Source: Neodontobutis hainanensis
Taxonomy: Eukaryota; Chordata; Actinopteri; Gobiiformes; Odontobutidae
DNA length: 64,000 nt
Reading direction: 5' to 3'
Assembly (NCBI GenBank): GCA_024349245.1
Contig: JALDNG010000874.1
Location: 1-64,000 of the forward strand
The translations under genes were made by a program, and so were the position numbers. Below the pieces are notes generated by a model. That model was given only the letters and a program-made list of their open reading frames with translations, did not search any database and was not told the DNA's origin. This document shows, in pieces, positions 23,701 to 36,678 of this stretch (its first letter is position 1; every line of letters starts with the position of its first letter).

Positions 23701-25669
23701 GCAGTTAAACTATAAACTGGTACAAGCATCTCTGCTCCGGCTTAATGAACATTGTACGTTGTCTTAAAGAAAATAAACTCATTTTAATGCTGCAGGTTGT
23801 GTTCATCTTGAATGCTGTGAACCCTGACCTTGCAGGAGCGACAGAACTGGTGACGATCACAGCCGGGAGAGAAGAAGAAGCCACAATGAGCAGCAGGATG
23901 ACTGTATGGACAGTGAGCTGTGCAGGAGTCCTGGGGGAAAACTCTGTCCCGTTCTCAGTCCTGAAAACTAATTCAATACTGCCTCTTGGTTTATGTCAGG
24001 CCAAAACCAGTAGCTTAAAATTAAGAAGTGTTTATGTGGGGCACTGAACTCTGAACTAAACTAATGTAAAACATTGAACTATGGAAGCACAACTGTCAAG
24101 TGCTACAGTGGTAATTTGAACAGCAAACAGCATTATAAAACATCATACTATGTTCACACTAGACCAAATCCTGTGTGGCATGAAGAAATGGAAACAAGCA
24201 AGTCCCTCTTGAATGAAGTATAGTCCTTGTAGTGAGATGGAATGCGCAGAATCTCAAAGCAGGTTGAGGCTGTGATGTAGTTTCCAGTTACTACCTCTAC
24301 AGACAAACTTGTTGGCAAGACCTCCCAGCCTGTCCAGAATTTTACTAGATTTTGCAGTTCAGTTGGCGTTGCTAAAGAATGAATTAAACAGATTTTAAAA
24401 TGTTTTATTTCCATAAATATTATGGAATACAAATATTACTTAGTTTCACCTCCAGTGATGAACTCTTGGAGATAGCCCGATATGCGGAACTTTATGTCTG
24501 CTGACCAGTCGTCATCATCATCATCTTCATCTGCTTGTGGCCAGGTGATTCGCTGCAGAAGAATCTGCGTCAACAAAAGGCCACATGAAAAAACATCCAG
24601 CCGTCAATTGCAGTTATTTCTGCAACCACAATTAATTGGTAACAATAAAATATACATGTATACACATTAAACTACCATAACTACCTACATGGGAAAGGGC
24701 TTAATTTCTGAGTTGCTCTAAAGAAGATCCCGACAGTGGATCGCATTACTGCCACAGAATTAGCTACAAGTGTGTGGAGCAGTGAGACTGAGATGGTTGT
24801 ATACCGAGAGAGTCGCATGTCATCGTAGGATTACGGTTTATATTCAACCAACAGCTGTACCAGATACTGCCCGTGACTTCATCAGTAGAACTGTTTTCAG
24901 GAACAGACACCTAATGCTTTTAGATCAGTGGTTACTGAACAACTTAGACCATCCCTTGTTTTCAGCTTATGAACAACAAAGAAACCAGTGGACATCTGAG
25001 AATCTAATCAGCAGGACGGATCGACTGCTCTACAATCAGTCTAGGACAGAAGAAGAAGTTTGAATCAACTAATTTGAAGATACCAAATAACTGATTTACT
25101 CCTTGGGATTAATAAAATTGAAGTGAATAAGAAACAAGTTGTCTGTAAACAAAGCTATCAAACTTAGATGCAAGGTCACAGTGGCCAGTGCGAAACCACC
25201 TGACAGCACTGGAGAAGGATATAGCATTATCATTCCAGTCCAAACGCCTTTGCTTCAACTTTATCTTCAAGTAAGACCATAAGAAAGCAAAATTACCTCT
25301 GGACAGATGTTCTCTGCCCCCTCTTTTGGAAAAAGGATAGCTGCTGTGTCTGGTCTTTGAGTAAGCAAAGTCCACAATGGTGTTTCTTTTAGTCCTCTGC
25401 GCAGTTGCTTAATCTGTCTTACGACTCGTCCAATCACCTAATAACAATAATAAGGAATAAAAGACAAGCATAATAATTGTAGTGGAGAGTTGTAAAATGT
25501 ATGTAGTTTCGTTTTTTTTTTTATTCTCACTTCACTCACCGCATGAATTAAAAGTTTTTCAAAAAAACACTTTCGGTTACTTTTGTTCAGAGGAGGAAGG
25601 TCCCATGCATAGGCCAACTCCTGTATCTGCTGTTTTTCCTTTTCTGACAGGTTGGATTCTCCTTCCAAC

Positions 25670-25673
<4 letters not shown>

Positions 25674-25727
<54 letters not shown>
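25674..25727. repeat. (TA)n microsatellite, HECT exon 11 acceptor, copy 2
   Basis: An uninterrupted run of about 54 bp, the longest of the four at this site. Confidence 0.8.
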
Positions 25728-25730
<3 letters not shown>

Positions 25731-27976
25731 TTTATATAAAACTTTAAGCAAAATTCACATTTTACCAACTACAGTTATAAAGAAAATATAGAAAAATCTA
25801 ACTAAGACATGTCTGTTAAGAGTCTCAGTCAACCAGGCCATCTAGAAGAAAAAAAGGGTTAAAGCCAAAGCATCTGGACGTAGGTTTGAAGGTGAACCTT
25901 GTCCAGATGCTTTGGATTTAACACTTTTTCCATCTTCAAACTAAGAGATAAGAGAGAAACATACAAGCTTGATTGTGTCACGAATGTCGAGGTCCGGACA
26001 ATCCTCTACAGTGACAGTTGATGTTTCAGGACTGCCACCAAGTAGGACATGCACAAAAGCTGGACTAAGTCCTGAAAGGCATGGCCCTCCATGGAGAAAG
26101 AAGTGACCCATCATTCTCCCTGCCACAAGGAACAGGTCACTTTCAACAAGAAAGTGCGACGGTTCTCCATCAAAAAGCCGAGTGACACTGCTATTTGCTG
26201 TGAAAAAATTATGTTAGAAAGCAATTGGTTTTCTAAATTTGTACGGATGTTTCAATATTTGTGAACTGTAAATTCTTAAATCCTTGATGATTCATTTTTA
26301 TTAAATGTTTCATAATAGCAATGCATTATAATTTAATTGTATAGCAAACAGCATGGGCATATATGCATAAAATACATACCAAAATGAATGTGAAATCCAA
26401 ACTTTAATTTTTCCATGCAAGTTGAGAAGAAAAAACGTGTAACCCCAAGTCCGGTAGCAGTATCCCTGTACAACAAAATTTTAATAGTAGGCTTAATTAT
26501 TATTTGACAACTATAACTTTTATTTGGTTTTACCTTCAAGTCTGCAAATCAAGGCGTGCACATTCCACATTGGTTTGCTTATAAAAAATATAAGGGTCAT
26601 GTCCTGTTCTGCAGGACTTTTCCTGATGTCCATGCATAGAGTTAACGGACTCTTCATTGCATGGATTTGGAGATAATACTCCGCACACTGAGATATGGCC
26701 TTACTTAAGTCACTAATAGATGACCAATCTAATAAGAAACAGTAAAAAGCAAATATAAGGGGTTCAATTCATAAATCTAATATGCATGATTAAGAAAGTG
26801 AATGTCTCTATCTTAACAATGCTTTGATGGCTGTTCTATAATTAAAAGACACTTTGAATATCACATACCCATGGAAGTAGTCGCTGAAGTTATGGATGGT
26901 CCAGGAACCACTGCTTGTTCCTTTTCACTGGGATAAACTGCAAGTGTCACTTGACTAAAATAAAAAAAATAAATAAATAAATAATTATACACATATGTAA
27001 CAAATGCAAGAATGACAACAGGCTTGGTTTATTTAATGTCAAAACACTGTGAAGAGACAATAGAAACAACACTGATAAAATTATTCTTTCGTATAAAAGG
27101 GTTATTCAGTCTAGATATTGAATCCAACCAATAAAACCTCTTTAAAAAATTAGAAAATAAAAAAGATACCTTTCACCACATGTAGATGCGTGCAGCTCTA
27201 TCCGATCAGATTTAAACATTTTCAGAAAAACAGAACAGGACTGAGCTGTTGGAAAATAGAAAGATGTTTTAGTAAAACATAATTATGTGAAAGGACATAA
27301 ATATGAACTAGGTTCCTAAGTTTTAAATTATGGTGTAGTAAGAAGTGTAGGTTGTCGTAAGGACAGACAAATCATACATTGTTCCTCAACCAGATGAGCT
27401 GTGTCTTCCTTAGGCCCGTCACTGTCAACTTCAATGATCAAACAGGAGTAAATATAATACTTTAGAAGCTGCAGAGGTACAGCAACACCACACTTGTGAC
27501 ATGTGGCTTTTGCCATACCGCTGAAGGCTCCATCAGTTAGTTGTAGTGGACTTCTATCAAGATCTTCTTGGACAGGGACTATGAACAGTTTTTACCCCTT
27601 GAGCAACAGACTTCAAGAGTCTGCCTGTATAACCAGCATCGTCAGGTGACACAAGGGACAGTTTACCGCTTCCCCATCCACCTATCAAAATTAAAAATTA
27701 TTTAAAAATTGCAGCCAAACATAGATTGCATAGTATAGTTTTTATAGACATTACTGCAATTATATTAAATAAACTAACCTTTGCTTCTTGTTAAAAAAAA
27801 ATAAATCTCTGCTTACCAGCTGCTTTATAAAGTAGCCATCCACCTGTTACTGTTTGCAGTTTTGGAAATAGAACTTTGAGGGCGTCACATAACTGTAGGT
27901 GAAAAAGTACAAAAAATTGACATTTCATCTCAAAACAAACTTATTTAATATGCATTGCACACACAATTAATATAAC

Positions 27977-27979
<3 letters not shown>

Positions 27980-28048
<69 letters not shown>
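27980..28048. repeat. (AT)n microsatellite, HECT exon 3 edge, copy 2
   Basis: A run of about 69 bp, the longest at this site. Confidence 0.8.
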
Positions 28049-28049
<1 letters not shown>

Positions 28050-29659
28050 CAGTCCTTGGACCCAACCCAGCCTGCATATGGGTCACTGTCTGGGTCACTT
28101 TCTCAAGCTCACTTGGAGTTTTTCACACTGCTTTGGTAGCAAATAGAAAGACACCTCGAGTGCCTTGATTTTTGGCTGGGATAACATTTGTTGCTGGAAA
28201 GCGATTCTTTCCCGGCCTTTAGTAAAAATGCCTGGAAATGTTCTATGGTGAAAAGCTTTTGATTAAAAATTTAAATACAAGTTTAAGGTTTTTTTTTCAT
28301 TAGGTAGGCAAATTTCGAATGGAGTGTTGCGGTACAGGTGGTTGGGGAAAAACATGCAGTCAGCTTGTTAGGAGATTCCTGAGACCAGTTTATACTGGTT
28401 TTAAGCCAGGTCCGTGTGTAAACATATTTAAAATGTTTTTAGAAGAAATTAGCATCTGTGGTGAGGGATAGAATTCTGAACAGACAATGAAAAAAACTAT
28501 TTACAACATAGCCGTAAGAACTTACATTAAAACCTATAAATTAAGAATTTTACTAACTTGAATTTGCTAACTGTATACTAATTTGCTCATTAAATAAACA
28601 TACAATGTGAGGTACATTCATTAATGTATTCAAACCAGGCTCTGACATTACCTACAAGTAGCAGAGTGGTTGTCATTTGCCAAAACCATCTTAATTTGTA
28701 ATAGTTTGTGGATAAGGCCAATTTCTCCAATGAAAATGTATTATGACCATGCCTCCAGTAGCCCCCATTCTGTACTTTAGGACATTCTGTTTACAAACTT
28801 TTAAATGGTCTATATCAAATTGGTTTAACATATGACACTTTAATGCCTGCAGTTTGATCTGTGAAAAGAAAGCAGTACTACACTAACAGAAAAAGCTGAA
28901 AGTTTATGCTAGTAAACTAGCTTTGGTTTTTGGCCTCTTCTCCCGGCTGTATTGAGGGGACCAGCACATTAGCCCAAACCGCACGATCCTATCCCAGTGG
29001 AAATGCGCTAAAAAATTAAACACACCGCAGGCATATGCCATATTAGTTCTTACCTTGTCATTTCCATTTGAAGCGATGGTCCAGTAGAATGGTCCCTCCT
29101 ATCCAGCGATAAAACATTTAGTATGGTCAGACTTCAAAATAATGCGTAAAGCACAAGTGTGTACTACACCTTGCCTTAGCTTCAACGCCGCTGTACTTGG
29201 CTGTCTTTCAGTCAATAAATCCAGCAAACGCCTGGCTGACTGGACAATTTCAACTTGGTTATTCTGAAATAACACAAATGTTTATCGCTACTATATGTGA
29301 CAGACCTTCAGTAGAAATACAACAGAACAGGAGTAAAACAGTATCTAACTTAGCACCCTTGGCGCATCAGTTGCAGGTCCCGCCATGTTTGTTGTAGGTT
29401 ATTACCATGGTCATCCTCCATAGCTGCTATTGTCCCCTAGTGATTACTTAACTACTAGTCTATTTAGTGTGCTTGAGCTTTATAACATTTATTAGAAGTA
29501 ACATGTGTTTTTAAAAACGTCAGATATTGCATGCTAGCCTATATAAACTTTGATATCGAAAGATGAACTTACTGCAGTGTTGCTGCTGGCCGCCATTGTT
29601 CAACTGGCTTGCGCGCTGTATTGCTGTGTTTACCAACGTGACCAGGTCATCGCTGCGTG

Positions 29660-29664
29660 ATTGG
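29660..29664 (-). promoter_or_regulatory. CCAAT box upstream of the HECT start (copy 2)
   Basis: Minus-strand CCAAT (in AGCCAATCA) lies about 64 bp upstream of the HECT start codon in a relatively GC-rich stretch. Counterparts are at 16299-16303, 46090-46094 and 59335-59339. No TATA box is evident close to the start. Confidence 0.4.
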
Positions 29665-30001
29665 CTGAGGATAGATCGACTCACACAATATCGATTGCAA
29701 TTCCTCGGTACTCGGATGTTCCATGAACTTCTTTTACTGCGTATTTTACACTGTGAATTTCGACGGTTGAAGTTGAGTGGTCGAAAACATATCTATTTAA
29801 TATTTATACGGCGATTTTTTTTATTTTGGATTTTGAAACTTTGGATAATATCTATTGAAATTTCTAACTTTGAAATTCAGTCACTAAAATTCAAAGACAA
29901 AAATATTCAAACATATGTTTTCAGTGATAAAAAAAATCAGAGTTAGAAATTCACAGGTATTTAAAATTCAAAGTCTGATGACACAAATAATCTTCCATAT
30001 G

Positions 30002-30801
30002 TGTGCGTCTGCTTTGCTTCTCCTTGCAAGGATTAAAACCTGGCCATTGCTTATTAAATTATAATCTGTCTCCGTGTCTCTCTGGATAAATATAAGGACA
30101 TAGAAAATTCTTATAACACATCTCCTTTGTCTTTTTAACATTAAAAACAGGAAGTGGTCACACCAGTTCTTTAAATGGTGGATCTCATGCATGTACCACA
30201 GAGGACCAGTCCTCTTTATACAGTAGGCTTAAGATCACTGTATCGTCAGAGAACTTAATGATGGGATTGTTGCACAGACGGCTCCTGCATTCATTTGTGT
30301 AGAGTGAAAAAAGGAAAGGAGAACTCACACATTCCTGTGGGACACCTGTGTTAGAGTATTTGACCGTAGAGAGAACACCATTTACTTTTACTTGCTGTTG
30401 TTAAGAAAAAATAAAACCATTGAATAATAAAATGATTAACATGCAAATCAGTCAATTTCTGGACCAGTAGCTGTGGTTGTACTGCCGAATAAAAGTCAAC
30501 ACATAAGTGTTTTATACGTGTTTGTAAATGAGCAAGTTGCAGGGGATCTTTAGCATGTTCACAATGATCTTTTCAAAACATTTCATTACAACAGATGTCA
30601 AAGCTACTGGCCTTAAGTTGTGAACAGCAGGACAAAATACTTAGGGTACAGGGATGATTACAGATTTCTTCCACAGAGCGGGGACAGTGAAGCGCGATAA
30701 TGATTGTTGATAAAATTGAGCACCAAGCAGCAGTCAGTTTGGAAGCAGAAGTCCTCAGTAAGATGGCAGGATCTAGGAGCCATCTGGTCTGGCAGATTTT
30801 T
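30002..30801 (-). mobile_element. Non-LTR retrotransposon RT fragment, copy 3
   Basis: Same LINE fossil as in copy 2, nearly identical, with the RT blocks in the same positions relative to the unit start. Confidence 0.7.
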
Positions 30802-31252
30802 ATTACAGACATAAACTATGTAAAACTATGTATGTAACCTACAGTATGTAGGGTTAATAGTTGGACAACAAAAGCAACTCCACTGGGGAGGGTCCAAGTT
30901 CTCAAAGTCATTGAGCTCATAGCTCTCAGTGTCATTAGAAGTAGAGAGCTGGATCCTGCTGGGATTCTTATTAGCAATGCACTGGACCTATTGACAATTA
31001 TAACACAGAATATATTGCTTTCATTAGCAACGTTTACCAGGTTTATTACTAGTTTAGAGTCTACTTCAACTTTCTGGGTTAAAGCTGGGTTATTATTATT
31101 ATTATTATAAAATCAACCTAAACTATCTAACTCTGTGGAGTCAGGTGTTTTACTGTAAACCAGAGGAAAGTCCCAGACAGTCGGTGGGTCATGTTTGCTG
31201 AAATGAGCTCCTCCTTATCCTAACCAGACTGCTTACACTGCTGATGTTTCAG

Positions 31253-31865
31253 AATGAGTTTTGACCAACCAGAGAAGAGCTTTGACCCTTTAGATCGGAC
31301 CCTGACATTAGTCAATGGAAAGGATGACTTGGATCACTTTTGTAAATAGCATTGTTTTGGCGGCGTGGACATGAACAGAAATGTTATAAAGATGTTTATC
31401 AGCTTGTCAGCTCCTGAGGACGGTGACGGCTTCTTAAAAGCACAACTCTCCTGTGGTCACGCAGTTTCTCCTGAACCTCTGACAGAAACATGGCGCCACC
31501 AACTGGAGGAGGTATGAGCTTATGTCTATAAACAGAATTAGTTTTGCATTCAGACCCCTGACTCATTGTGTCGCTTCACAAAAAGGACCTAATATGACAC
31601 GTACTGGTAACACATGTGTAACTTTAAAAGTACTCACATTTTTAGACATATCTGTGAAGACGGTGCAGCCAACACTGAAAAAAGGCTTCTTTTGTTTTCA
31701 AGGGCAAATACAGATTCAGATGCACTGCTCTGCTCAAGTTGAGTTCTGCTTTGTTTGTCCTAAGCTCACTCCGGAGTGGCCCCCAGACAGACCTCCATAC
31801 CAGTGTGGCACAGGAACTAGACACCCCTTCTGCTCTGTAACTGTTATAAATGCAAGAATTAACAA
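31253..31865 (+). pseudogene. RBR-type E3 ligase exons R1-R2, copy 3
   Basis: R1 is 31253-31511 and R2 is 31646-31865. R1 keeps the same in-frame TAG as copy 2. In R2 the A-run is shorter than in copy 2, which joins the exon to the EFCFVCPKLTPEW frame and gives an open reading frame of 115 codons across intron and exon. Gene structure otherwise matches copy 2. Confidence 0.6.
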
Positions 31866-32229
31866 GTAAATAGCACCAATACCACCAGTTATTTTTGTTC
31901 TCATCTTTTTATGCTCTACCAATGCTATACTTTACTTAAAATGGCACTTTGTTCTTTACTTTCTTCCCCTCCTCTTTTACCAAACCCCTCACCATTATGG
32001 CTACAGCTTGTCTCCACTAATGCACTCAGTAATATTATCAGAATGCATGTATTATCTCAGAGAAGCATATAAATGATGAAAGTTTATTCTGTAAAATGTA
32101 ACTCAGTGTATTCATATTTCATGTTTCATTTCTGAGCAATCATATGAATGAACTAAATAACAATTACAATGTCTCTGGCAATAAAGGAAGGACATAGCCA
32201 CAATATCGCTCAGACCGCTGTGTAGACCT

Positions 32230-33010
32230 GTCACAATCGCGCAAGTTCCTAGTTTGTGAATCTCGTTCACTGACAAAGGCAATAAACGTTTTTCTGATTC
32301 TGATTCTGATCAGGTTTTATTATTGTGTCATGCTTGAAACACAAGCCCGGCCCAAATGTGCTTACAAGACACTCCCAATTAAACCAAAGACCAGATACCA
32401 ACACTAAATGGAGTGAGTAAAGCAAACCAAAAAAAAGTGTATCACAAAAGTAAAAAGCCAACCTGGTCACAACATAAATTCAAATAAAAATTATTCTAAG
32501 ACAAGGTAATCAAACATAAAATAGACTATACAAATGTCAAATTAAACTATGCTGAAACAAAATAAACTAAAAAGACTATACATAAGTTGATTAAAGCTAC
32601 GCTAAAACAAAATAAACTATGCACAGTACAAATGTGAATAAATAGTGTATAGTGCAGGTTGTGTAACAGGTATTGCACGTTACAAATATTGCACGGTGAG
32701 ATTCCACATGATTGTGGAAATACTGCTTGGTGAAAAGAGTTTCTGTGTTAGCAGTGTTCATTGTAGAGTCTGACAGCAGCAGGAAGGAAAGCCCTGCAGA
32801 ATCTCTCCTTCACACACCGAGGGTGGAGCAGTCTGTCACTGAAGCTGCTCTCCAGAGCTGACAGGGCGTCCTGCAGGCGGTGGGACTTATGGTCCAGCAT
32901 AGATCACCCACTTACCGCACTGAGTCCAGAGGACAGCCCAGGACAGAGCTGGACTTCCTGATGACCTTGTCCAGCTTCTTCTCTCTCCTCTCTGTGATGC
33001 TGAGAGGAGA
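32230..33010 (-). mobile_element. LINE 3' fragment, copy 3
   Basis: Same insertion as copy 2, with a CT unit lost in the CTCTCTCC tract near 32990. Confidence 0.6.
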
Positions 33011-33798
33011 GAGAGAAGACAGTAAAACTATTAAACACATGCACATATTTGTTAAACAGATGTACATTAAAACTGAATAATGTGGTGTCTACCTTTTGTG
33101 TGCTCAGGAATCCTCTCCAAGAAGCCTGAAAAGAAAAAAACATGCTTTAGTCTCAGGAGAATAGATCTGGAGATTTGAACAAAACAATCCAATATACATA
33201 TCTTTTCTTTGTTTTCTTCTTTCTTATCCTCTTTCCTTTGCTTTTCATCTCTTTTAGGCCTCTTCCTGCGAGAAATCAGTTTATTTAACTTGAATTAGAC
33301 TCTTTACTCTTGTCTGTCCATGAAAGTCAGATTACTTTTACTTCTGTTACTTTTTCATCTTACATTGTACTTTCTTCCCTCTCCTTTACTTTTGCCCTTT
33401 GTTTACGCTCCTCTTTTTGCACAAGCTCCTTGTCTATAGTTTACTGCTGGGTCTCTTTAGACTGTCACCTTTTGGAGAAGCAGAAGAAAAACAGCAAGTG
33501 AAAGTGTAAAACATGTTAATCAACCCCAGGTACTGAATACTCACCTTTTATAGTTTCATTTGTTTAAGGAGAACATATCATTTGTATTTTTCACACAACA
33601 CAGCAAAAACATGGAACAAGTCCAACTGGAAGAGCTAATGAACCTATTTAAACATGTCACACCACACTAAACCCTCTGACACACAACACACTATATACAA
33701 TATTTACAAATGTTATACTTATCCTGAAATGACCCTGAGTCCTGCCCCTAAGTCCCAGCACGATTTCACTCAGAAGAAACACTGAAAGCGGTCAGTTC

Positions 33799-34578
33799 TT
33801 AAAAAGAGTAAAAGTGCTTCTCCTTTTGAATTGGCCTTTGTGGTTTATCCGACCTTTTCCAGTGTTTCCACTCGAGCGCACGGTCCCTCATGTAATCTTC
33901 CATCTCCTTCACCCAGTCCGGCTTGGGCCCAGGAAACAAGGGGACCGGCTCCTGGGGTCTGGGAGGTGTGGCAGGGGAGGGAGGTGCCCTGGAGGGAGCA
34001 GAGGAGACAAGAGGGTTAGTGCAGGGAGCACAGGGAGGAGGCACCAGGGGCTCACGAGGAGCAGCTGGGGCCTTCCGAGCCTCAGAAGGAGAAACAGAAA
34101 CATCCAGAGCAAAGGAGTCTGGGAGCAGAGAGAAGCTCAGCTGAGGGACCTGAGCAGGAGGAGGAGAGATAGCAAGAGAGCGAGCGCAGCGAGAAGGAGC
34201 CAGAGCTAAGCTTACGGACCTTAGCAGGACGAGAGAGAGCAAGGGAGTGAGAGGGAGGAGAGGAGGAGCAGGAGGATGAGGAGGAAGGACTAAGGTATCT
34301 AGCACGAGACTTAAAGACGCCAGAGGAGCTAGAGGAGCTAGAGGAGCGAGTGGAGCGAGAGTTAGAGTCAGAAAAAGAGCAAGAGCTTGAAAAGAGTGTC
34401 TCCTGAGGAGAGACAGACACAAAGGCAGAGTTCAAGGGGCCTGTGGAGGAGGCAGGTGCAGAGAGAACAGGGGGTGTGTGGGGTGTAGTGAGTGTGGGCA
34501 GCCTGTGCAGGAGGAGCACGTCGGGACACCCGGGCCTCGTCGTCCAGGAGAAGCGCTGGGCCATCAGTGAACAGAGAT
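33799..34578 (-). pseudogene. Ser/Pro-rich candidate, copy 3 (frameshifted)
   Basis: It is homologous to copy 2, but an indel in the AGCGAG-repeat region near 34190 splits it into two overlapping frames (33799-34422 and 34082-34696). The 385-bp deletion at 35669 also removed its likely promoter. Confidence 0.4.
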
Positions 34579-35832
34579 CTGTGGAGAGAAATACATCTGT
34601 TAAAATCCTCACATCATGTGATGCCATTGTGTGATTCATCAAAATAAAGCAAAGCCATGAGGCTCTGAGGTCTTTTTTAAATCCATGTCTGAACATGGAA
34701 CTGTTACTGATTCAAGTCCACCATGTACTTTCTGTCTAGTGCCATTTTCTATCGTTTCATGGACACTAGCACAATGTACCAATACAGAGAGTACTTTTAA
34801 AGCAGCACTGTTTAATCTTAAACCATCTTTTACTCATAAAGCCTCAGAGTGATTTTGACCAATCTCAGATCAAACCAGGAGAATATGTCCACGTTCAAAG
34901 ACATTATTATTCACTAAACTACTAAAATTATAGCACTTTAATGTGCAGAAAGGTTACAGTGTTGTTATAAAGTTGTTAAGAGTTATTTATGAATAATCAT
35001 TTGTCCTCATTACAATCTGGATAGATTTACTTTATGAATAGATCTTATTTTTTCATAATAGCTACAAAACTAACACAAAAACATAACTGTACATTTTCAT
35101 TAACAAATATGTTCAACAAACTCTGCTTCTACATGTACCTGGTTTACACAGGATTCTCCTAAATTACTTTTTGAAACCTATTGTATTATATTTGGAAATG
35201 AATCAACATAAAACAAATTTATTTTCTATAATTAGGTACTGGGTTAAATACAAAATGTATAATATAGAAATTAATCAAAATACGTTGCAGACAGCTCTCA
35301 ATTTAAATGTTAGCCTCCTGTGCGTTTTGTTGCTTTCATTAATATGTCTGTGTAAATGGACTTTTACATTATTTCTGATAGGCTCTAAGAACAAACAAAG
35401 TCACAACAAAAATACACATATTCTGAGTTAAAATTTACCGTGAAACATCATTTAAACATCGACAAAAGACCATTTTGCTCAAATATATTGGTTCATATAG
35501 TTGCTGTGCAGATTTAATGGGAAAGCCCATAGGAAATAACATGAACATGGAAATCTTAAAATCTCACGTTTTCTCTCAAAAAGGTCTCGTAGTCCTGGTC
35601 AGTGGGTGGTCAGTAGAAGTCTTAGTAGGAAATGTCCGCAGTTAAAGTCTCCTTTTTGAAGAAATCCCACTTGCCCACTTTAAAGAAAACTCATTAATGG
35701 ATGCTACAACAACAACAGGAAAACAATACATATTTAAAACGAATTTAATATAACATAAATAAATAATAATAATTACACACGGATAATGTGCCATTACAAA
35801 TGATGAAAACCTGTCCTGTTATCAAGTTTGAA

Positions 35833-36080
35833 AAGGTGGCCTCTCCCCCATACGGGCCTGTCCCACATGTGGTAAACTGCTGGAGCATAACACATAGGGC
35901 TGTAAACACATGTGACAGATGTAAGGTTATGTTCTGTTTTGTGTGCTTGAACATCGATCCAAACTGTACAAATTATTACGAGCCACGCTCCAGTGGTGTA
36001 GCTCTATATCAGACCTTGATACCAGTGTGGGCATGAGCAGTGAACTCCAGATAGATTTAAACATGTGGGAAAGGTGGTGA
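35833..36080 (+). pseudogene. RBR-type E3 ligase C-terminal IBR exon (R3), copy 3
   Basis: It matches R3 of copy 2 but has lost one A near 36033 (GGGCATGAGC), so the frame ends early after LIPVWA. It shares GTAGCTCTATATC with copy 4 where copies 1 and 2 have GTGGCTCTCCATC. Confidence 0.6.
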
Positions 36081-36486
36081 ATGTTTGATATCTGAGACAA
36101 AACATACATCATTATGTGTAAAATAAATCTGAGGAGTTGTCTCTTTAAAATATCAGTACATGTGGGTGATCTAATATTACATATTACATACTTCAATAAT
36201 GCAACAAATAACTTTTCAAACTACTTTTTAAAACTTGTCTTTATTTTGTTTTACAGACATCATAATTAACTGTAATCATTAAAAAAAGTGTAAGAAATGA
36301 TGAGGAGGCTGCGTGTATACATTAAACTGATTGTACAATGTTCAAATGTGGAATATACATTTACATTTATATACATTTAGTCCTTTAGCAGACGTTTTCC
36401 TTTAGAAACCCTATTATTTATGTTCATATATATTCATACTTGTGTAGATGTGTCACATTGAGCAGTTCTGGCCCTGTGAACAGATT

Positions 36487-36678
36487 TTATGGAGGTGGCA
36501 GAGTGGTTAGCACTCAGGCCTAACAGCAAGAAGGTCCTGGGTTCAATTCCCATCCAGGACAGGGCCTTTCTGTGTGGAGTTTGCATGTTCTCCCTGTGTC
36601 TGCGTAGGTTTCCTCCGGGTACTCCGGTTTCCCTACCACCAAAAACATGTACAATAAAGGACTACAGATGGAAATTAG
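36487..36678 (+). mobile_element. V-type SINE, copy 3
   Basis: Same insertion. Its 3' end (GGACTACAGATGG) matches the diverged copy at 3583-3745 rather than the sister units. Confidence 0.8.

Larger units (their letters stand above)
24154..29596 (-). pseudogene. HECT-type E3 ubiquitin ligase, copy 2
   Basis: Fourteen GT-AG exons are traceable: 29573-29596, 29054-29098, 28049-28242, 27817-27892, 27378-27681, 27170-27245, 26869-26954, 26534-26728, 26380-26465, 25965-26197, 25540-25668, 25297-25437, 24450-24564 and 24154-24371, about 640 codons. The start ATG opens a short exon (MAASSNTA) with donor GTAAGT. Landmarks are LLPKQ and FPKLQTVTGGWLLYKAAG, a CHKC/HASTCGE zinc-finger-like region, the HECT N-lobe (GRMMGHFFLHGG...LLGGSPETST), AYAWDLPPLN, GRVVRQIKQLRRGLKET, and the C-lobe FWTGWEVLP...TASTCFEILRIP with the expected catalytic Cys. 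HECT enzymes pass ubiquitin through this Cys to substrates. Exons 10, 11, 13 and 14 are open. Lesions: two one-base losses in exon 3, a frame break in exon 5, frameshifts in exons 8 and 9, and an added base in exon 12. Similar to fish G2E3/HECT-like predicted proteins. Confidence 0.75.
16641..30001 (+). repeat. Tandem array unit, copy 2 (reference copy)
   Basis: This is the most complete unit, 13,361 bp. In plus-strand order it holds a minus-strand LINE reverse transcriptase piece (16641-17440), RBR exons (17892-18505), a second LINE piece (about 18870-19650), the minus-strand Ser/Pro-rich candidate (20434-22440), the RBR IBR exon (22850-23098), a SINE (23504-23700) and the minus-strand HECT gene (24154-29596). 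Confidence 0.92.

Noticed and set aside
29563..29946. Plus-strand 127-codon ORF over the HECT start region (also at 45993)
   Set aside because: It is antisense to exon 1 and the promoter, ends in low-complexity Ile/Lys/Phe-rich sequence, and is broken in copy 1.
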